Made by a program: the position numbers and the translations under genes. Shown piece by piece: positions 61,916-64,000 of a DNA stretch of 64,000 nt. The notes under the pieces are model-generated. The model did no database searches, had not been told where the DNA came from, and saw only the letters and a program-made list of their open reading frames with translations. Position 1 is the stretch's first letter. Each line of letters opens with the position of its first letter. Source of the stretch: CAG-791 sp963596015 (GTDB taxonomy: Bacteria; Bacillota; Clostridia; Lachnospirales; Lachnospiraceae); assembly GCA_963596015.1 (NCBI GenBank), contig CAVBJS010000005.1:12822-76821 (forward strand), read 5' to 3'.

Positions 61916-63409
61916 ATGCCTGTTTTTGATTTTAATGCCCAGACAGAAGAGAAAGAAGGAGTGCAGAAAGGGGTATGCACCTATACCGTCTTCTATTCCA
62001 ATGAGGCGGAGGCTTCACCGGAGAAACCGATCCTTGTGCTTGCGAACGATCAGCAGCAATGGAAGCATCACTCCGGCGGCGTGTTCGCCAACCAGAGTAA
62101 GCGGACCGCTTTTGAGTTTAAGGAAGAGGGAGAGAGTCACGAGGCAGACATCCTCCGCGTGGACGCCCGGTTCGTCAGCCTTTTAAAATGGCTGGGGGAT
62201 AATCATATCCACGTGCGCCTCTCCGGAGAGAACCGACCGGAAGGCTATGCAGTCTATAAGATCCGGGAGACAGCCTTCGGCGGCGGCACCAAGCTGTCAG
62301 CGGAGGATGGCTTCCTGCAGTTCATGATCGAGCGGCTTTTTGCCAGCAGTGCGCCTACGCAGGAAGTACAGGAGGAAGAGGAGCAGGAGGAAGAGGGAGA
62401 TGACATGAAGCTCACCAGCCTTCAGAGCATTTCCGATTTCATGACCTGCGCCGGCAGGACTCTGCCGGATAACATCCGTCTGTGGGCCAGAAGGAATCTG
62501 GCAGTAGCCAGATCCCATGAGGTGACACCGGAGGAACGGCGTCACGCCCAGCGGGCTCTTTCCATCATGATGAACATCCGCTGGAAAAGCGACTATTTCC
62601 AGGCTATCGATCCGGAGGAGGCGCGTAAGATCCTGGATGAAGAGCTGTATGGTCTTACATCCGTAAAGCAGCGGATCATGGAGACTATCATCCAGATCAA
62701 CCGCACCCACACATTGCCGGCCTACGGTCTTTTGCTGGTGGGGCCTGCAGGTATCGGTAAATCCCAGATCGCCTATGCGGTAGCAAGGATCCTGAAGCTG
62801 CCGTGGACCACTCTGGATATGAGCTCTATCAATGACCCGGAACAGTTGACGGGAAGCTCCCGGATCTATGCCAATGCAAAGCCCGGCATCATCATGGAGG
62901 CCTTTTCCGTGGCAGGAGAATCCAATCTGGTCTTTATCATCAATGAGCTTGATAAAGCAGCCTCCGGAAAAGGCAACGGCAACCCGGCAGATGTATTGCT
63001 GACGCTCCTTGATAATATCGGTTTTACCGACAATTATATGGAGTGCATGGTGCCTACGGTAGGTGTCTATCCTATCGCCACAGCCAATGACAAGAGTCAG
63101 ATCAGCGCGCCGCTGATGTCCCGGTTTGCGGTGATCGATATTCCCGATTACACACCGGAGGAAAAGGCCATCATCTTTACCAGATTCGCTCTGCCTAAGG
63201 TCTTAAAGCGTATCGGACTGCGGCCGGAGGAATGCATCATAGAGCCGGAAGGAGTAAAAGCAGTGGTGGACTGCTTCGCGGATACCACCGGCATACGTGA
63301 CTTAGAGCAGGCGGCGGAGCACCTGGCTGCCAATGCTCTGTACCAGATCGAGGTAGAAGGGGCGAAGTCAGTGTGTTTCGACGCAGAGAAGGTACGAAAG
63401 CTTTTTTAG
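61916..63409 (+). CDS. Lon-like AAA+ ATPase without protease domain
   Basis: The start is MPVFDFNAQTEEKEG (GAGGGAGAG upstream). The 497-residue protein has an N-terminal beta-rich domain (about 1-145), an acidic linker (EVQEEEEQEEEGDD), a helical stretch, then an AAA+ module: LYGLTSVKQRIMETIIQ, Walker A GPAGIGKS, Walker B FIINELDK, sensor 1 ATAND and Arg finger MSRF. The order resembles the Lon ATPase segment (VKxRI, then a GxxxTY-like SSRIYANAKPGIIMEAF), but the Ser-Lys protease domain is absent. It may unfold or remodel a partner without cutting it. A small HTH gene follows 53 bp later. Confidence 0.82.
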   Translation: MPVFDFNAQTEEKEGVQKGVCTYTVFYSNEAEASPEKPILVLANDQQQWKHHSGGVFANQSKRTAFEFKEEGESHEADILRVDARFVSLLKWLGDNHIHVRLSGENRPEGYAVYKIRETAFGGGTKLSAEDGFLQFMIERLFASSAPTQEVQEEEEQEEEGDDMKLTSLQSISDFMTCAGRTLPDNIRLWARRNLAVARSHEVTPEERRHAQRALSIMMNIRWKSDYFQAIDPEEARKILDEELYGLTSVKQRIMETIIQINRTHTLPAYGLLLVGPAGIGKSQIAYAVARILKLPWTTLDMSSINDPEQLTGSSRIYANAKPGIIMEAFSVAGESNLVFIINELDKAASGKGNGNPADVLLTLLDNIGFTDNYMECMVPTVGVYPIATANDKSQISAPLMSRFAVIDIPDYTPEEKAIIFTRFALPKVLKRIGLRPEECIIEPEGVKAVVDCFADTTGIRDLEQAAEHLAANALYQIEVEGAKSVCFDAEKVRKLF

Positions 63410-63462
63410 TGATACACAATAAGAGGGGAGCTTGAACAAATTTACTACAAGGAGGTTTTCAA

Positions 63463-63816
63463 TTGGATAACAGCAGCATGAGTAAGGCAGAAATCTTGAA
63501 AAGTGAAATCTTATCCCAGTACAAGAGTGTGAGACAGTTCTCTACAAAGATGAACATCCCCTACAGCACCCTGGTGACGGCATTAGACCGCGGCATCGAG
63601 GGTATGGCTTATGAAACAGTGATCAGGATCTGTTCGGAACTGGCATTAAATCCGGTGGATTTCTCTCCGCTGGATGAGGGAAACGATCTTTCCCAGCAGC
63701 TCTCCACCAAGAGAGTGATGTCAGCCTATAACAGACTGAACAAGGCAGGCAGGAAGAAGATCCTGGATTTCCTGGATGACTATAACAGCATTGAAGCTTA
63801 TACCAGGAAGGATTGA
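63463..63816 (+). CDS. Small helix-turn-helix (XRE-like) protein
   Basis: A 117-residue protein starting at TTG, with AAGGAGG 8 bases before it; the first ATG is 5 codons inside. The N-terminal 60 residues form an XRE/Cro-type helix-turn-helix (SVRQFSTKMNIPYSTLVTALDRGIEGMAYETVIRICSELALNP); the C-terminal part is helical (RVMSAYNRLNKAGRKKILDFLDDY). It may be a repressor. Its position behind the Lon-like ATPase suggests the two work together, but the gap of 53 bp and own start leave this open. Confidence 0.85.
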   Translation: MDNSSMSKAEILKSEILSQYKSVRQFSTKMNIPYSTLVTALDRGIEGMAYETVIRICSELALNPVDFSPLDEGNDLSQQLSTKRVMSAYNRLNKAGRKKILDFLDDYNSIEAYTRKD

Positions 63817-63834
63817 TCGGTAACCGCATGAGCT

Positions 63835-63906
63835 ACAGTTCAGATGCCGGTCAGGCGGCGGATACCGACTACAGGGCCCGCTCTATGGCTGGCGTCTGTA
63901 CTGTAA
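63835..63906. repeat. TTCAGA-family element
   Basis: TACAGTTCAGATGCC at 63835 returns as GGCGTCTGTACTGTA at 63891, with GGTCAGGCGG inside. A 72-bp copy. Confidence 0.7.
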
Positions 63907-63945
63907 TATATAGAAAAACACAAAGAGAAAGGTTCGTTGGGATGG

Positions 63946-64000
63946 TGTCAAGCACAAATGAAAATGTCCCGAAATAGTCAAAACATAGGCCCCGGAAAAC
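63946..64000. mobile_element. Possible insertion-sequence end, cut by window edge
   Basis: The last 55 bases, beginning TGTCAAGCACAAATGAAAAT, resemble the TGT-starting ends of IS21-type elements as I recall them. No transposase is visible because the window ends. This is recall, not a match that was run. Confidence 0.3.

Overview
The window looks like a chromosome segment of a gut Clostridia bacterium, most likely a butyrate-forming member of the Lachnospiraceae. The main reasons are the intact thl-crt-hbd-bcd-etfB-etfA butyrate operon, Firmicutes-type regulatory sites (candidate BirA, LexA, Rex and WalR boxes), a fused double-ATPase ECF transporter, a YesM/YesN-type sensor pair beside a sugar ABC transporter, and strong AGGAGG-like ribosome binding sites. 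The genus cannot be read from the sequence alone.

Layout. 1-8.3 kb: the 3' part of a non-ribosomal peptide synthetase (NRPS) operon. The first protein, cut by the window edge, ends in a reductase. The second is an unusual A-PCP-degenerate C-thioesterase protein whose thioesterase nucleophile is Cys. 8.3-11.6 kb (minus): LuxR-type response regulator, histidine kinase and a membrane sensor that has lost kinase motifs. 11.8-14.7 kb: pseudo-receiver, small membrane protein, DUF4428-like zinc-ribbon protein and a lipoprotein. 14.9-17.7 kb: unknown membrane protein and a CstA-type transporter. 17.8-20.5 kb: MoxR ATPase and VWA protein pair. 20.7-22.1 kb: AraC regulator divergent from an unlisted 55-residue protein that has its own promoter and terminator. 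22.1-24.3 kb: YolD and Y-family polymerase under a LexA-like box. 24.3-33.4 kb: YesM/YesN pair divergent from a probable L-rhamnose ABC transporter with rhamnose mutarotase; the shared control region carries a 34-bp direct-repeat array. 33.6-38.6 kb: GH2 and GH3 glycosidases. 38.9-42.2 kb: ECF transporter. 42.3-43.6 kb: DUF1284 protein and BioY under a BirA box. 44-50 kb: Eis-like acetyltransferase, CapA-like phosphatase-fold protein, SDR and a secreted NlpC/P60 hydrolase with a WalR-like box. 50.4-51.5 kb: a 34-residue peptide gene and hpf. 51.7-58.2 kb: butyrate operon with a Rex-like box. 58.3-61.4 kb: pyridoxamine kinase, YbaK and MtnA-like isomerase. 61.6 kb: tRNA-Arg(ACG). 61.9-63.8 kb: Lon-like AAA ATPase without a protease domain, then a small HTH protein. 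The window closes in a possible insertion-sequence end.

How it works together. The segment describes a sugar-foraging anaerobe: glycosidases and a rhamnose-type importer feed fermentation to butyrate, with candidate redox control at the butyrate promoter. Vitamin uptake and salvage (biotin, ECF, B6) and envelope maintenance genes are interspersed. Two families of structured repeats are scattered between genes. One is a multi-hairpin element that repeatedly ends just before a start codon. The other is a MITE-like element with TTCAGA-type terminal inverted repeats. These repeats, the odd NRPS protein and the two tiny genes are the most promising leads. All assignments come from reading the sequence; no database search was run.
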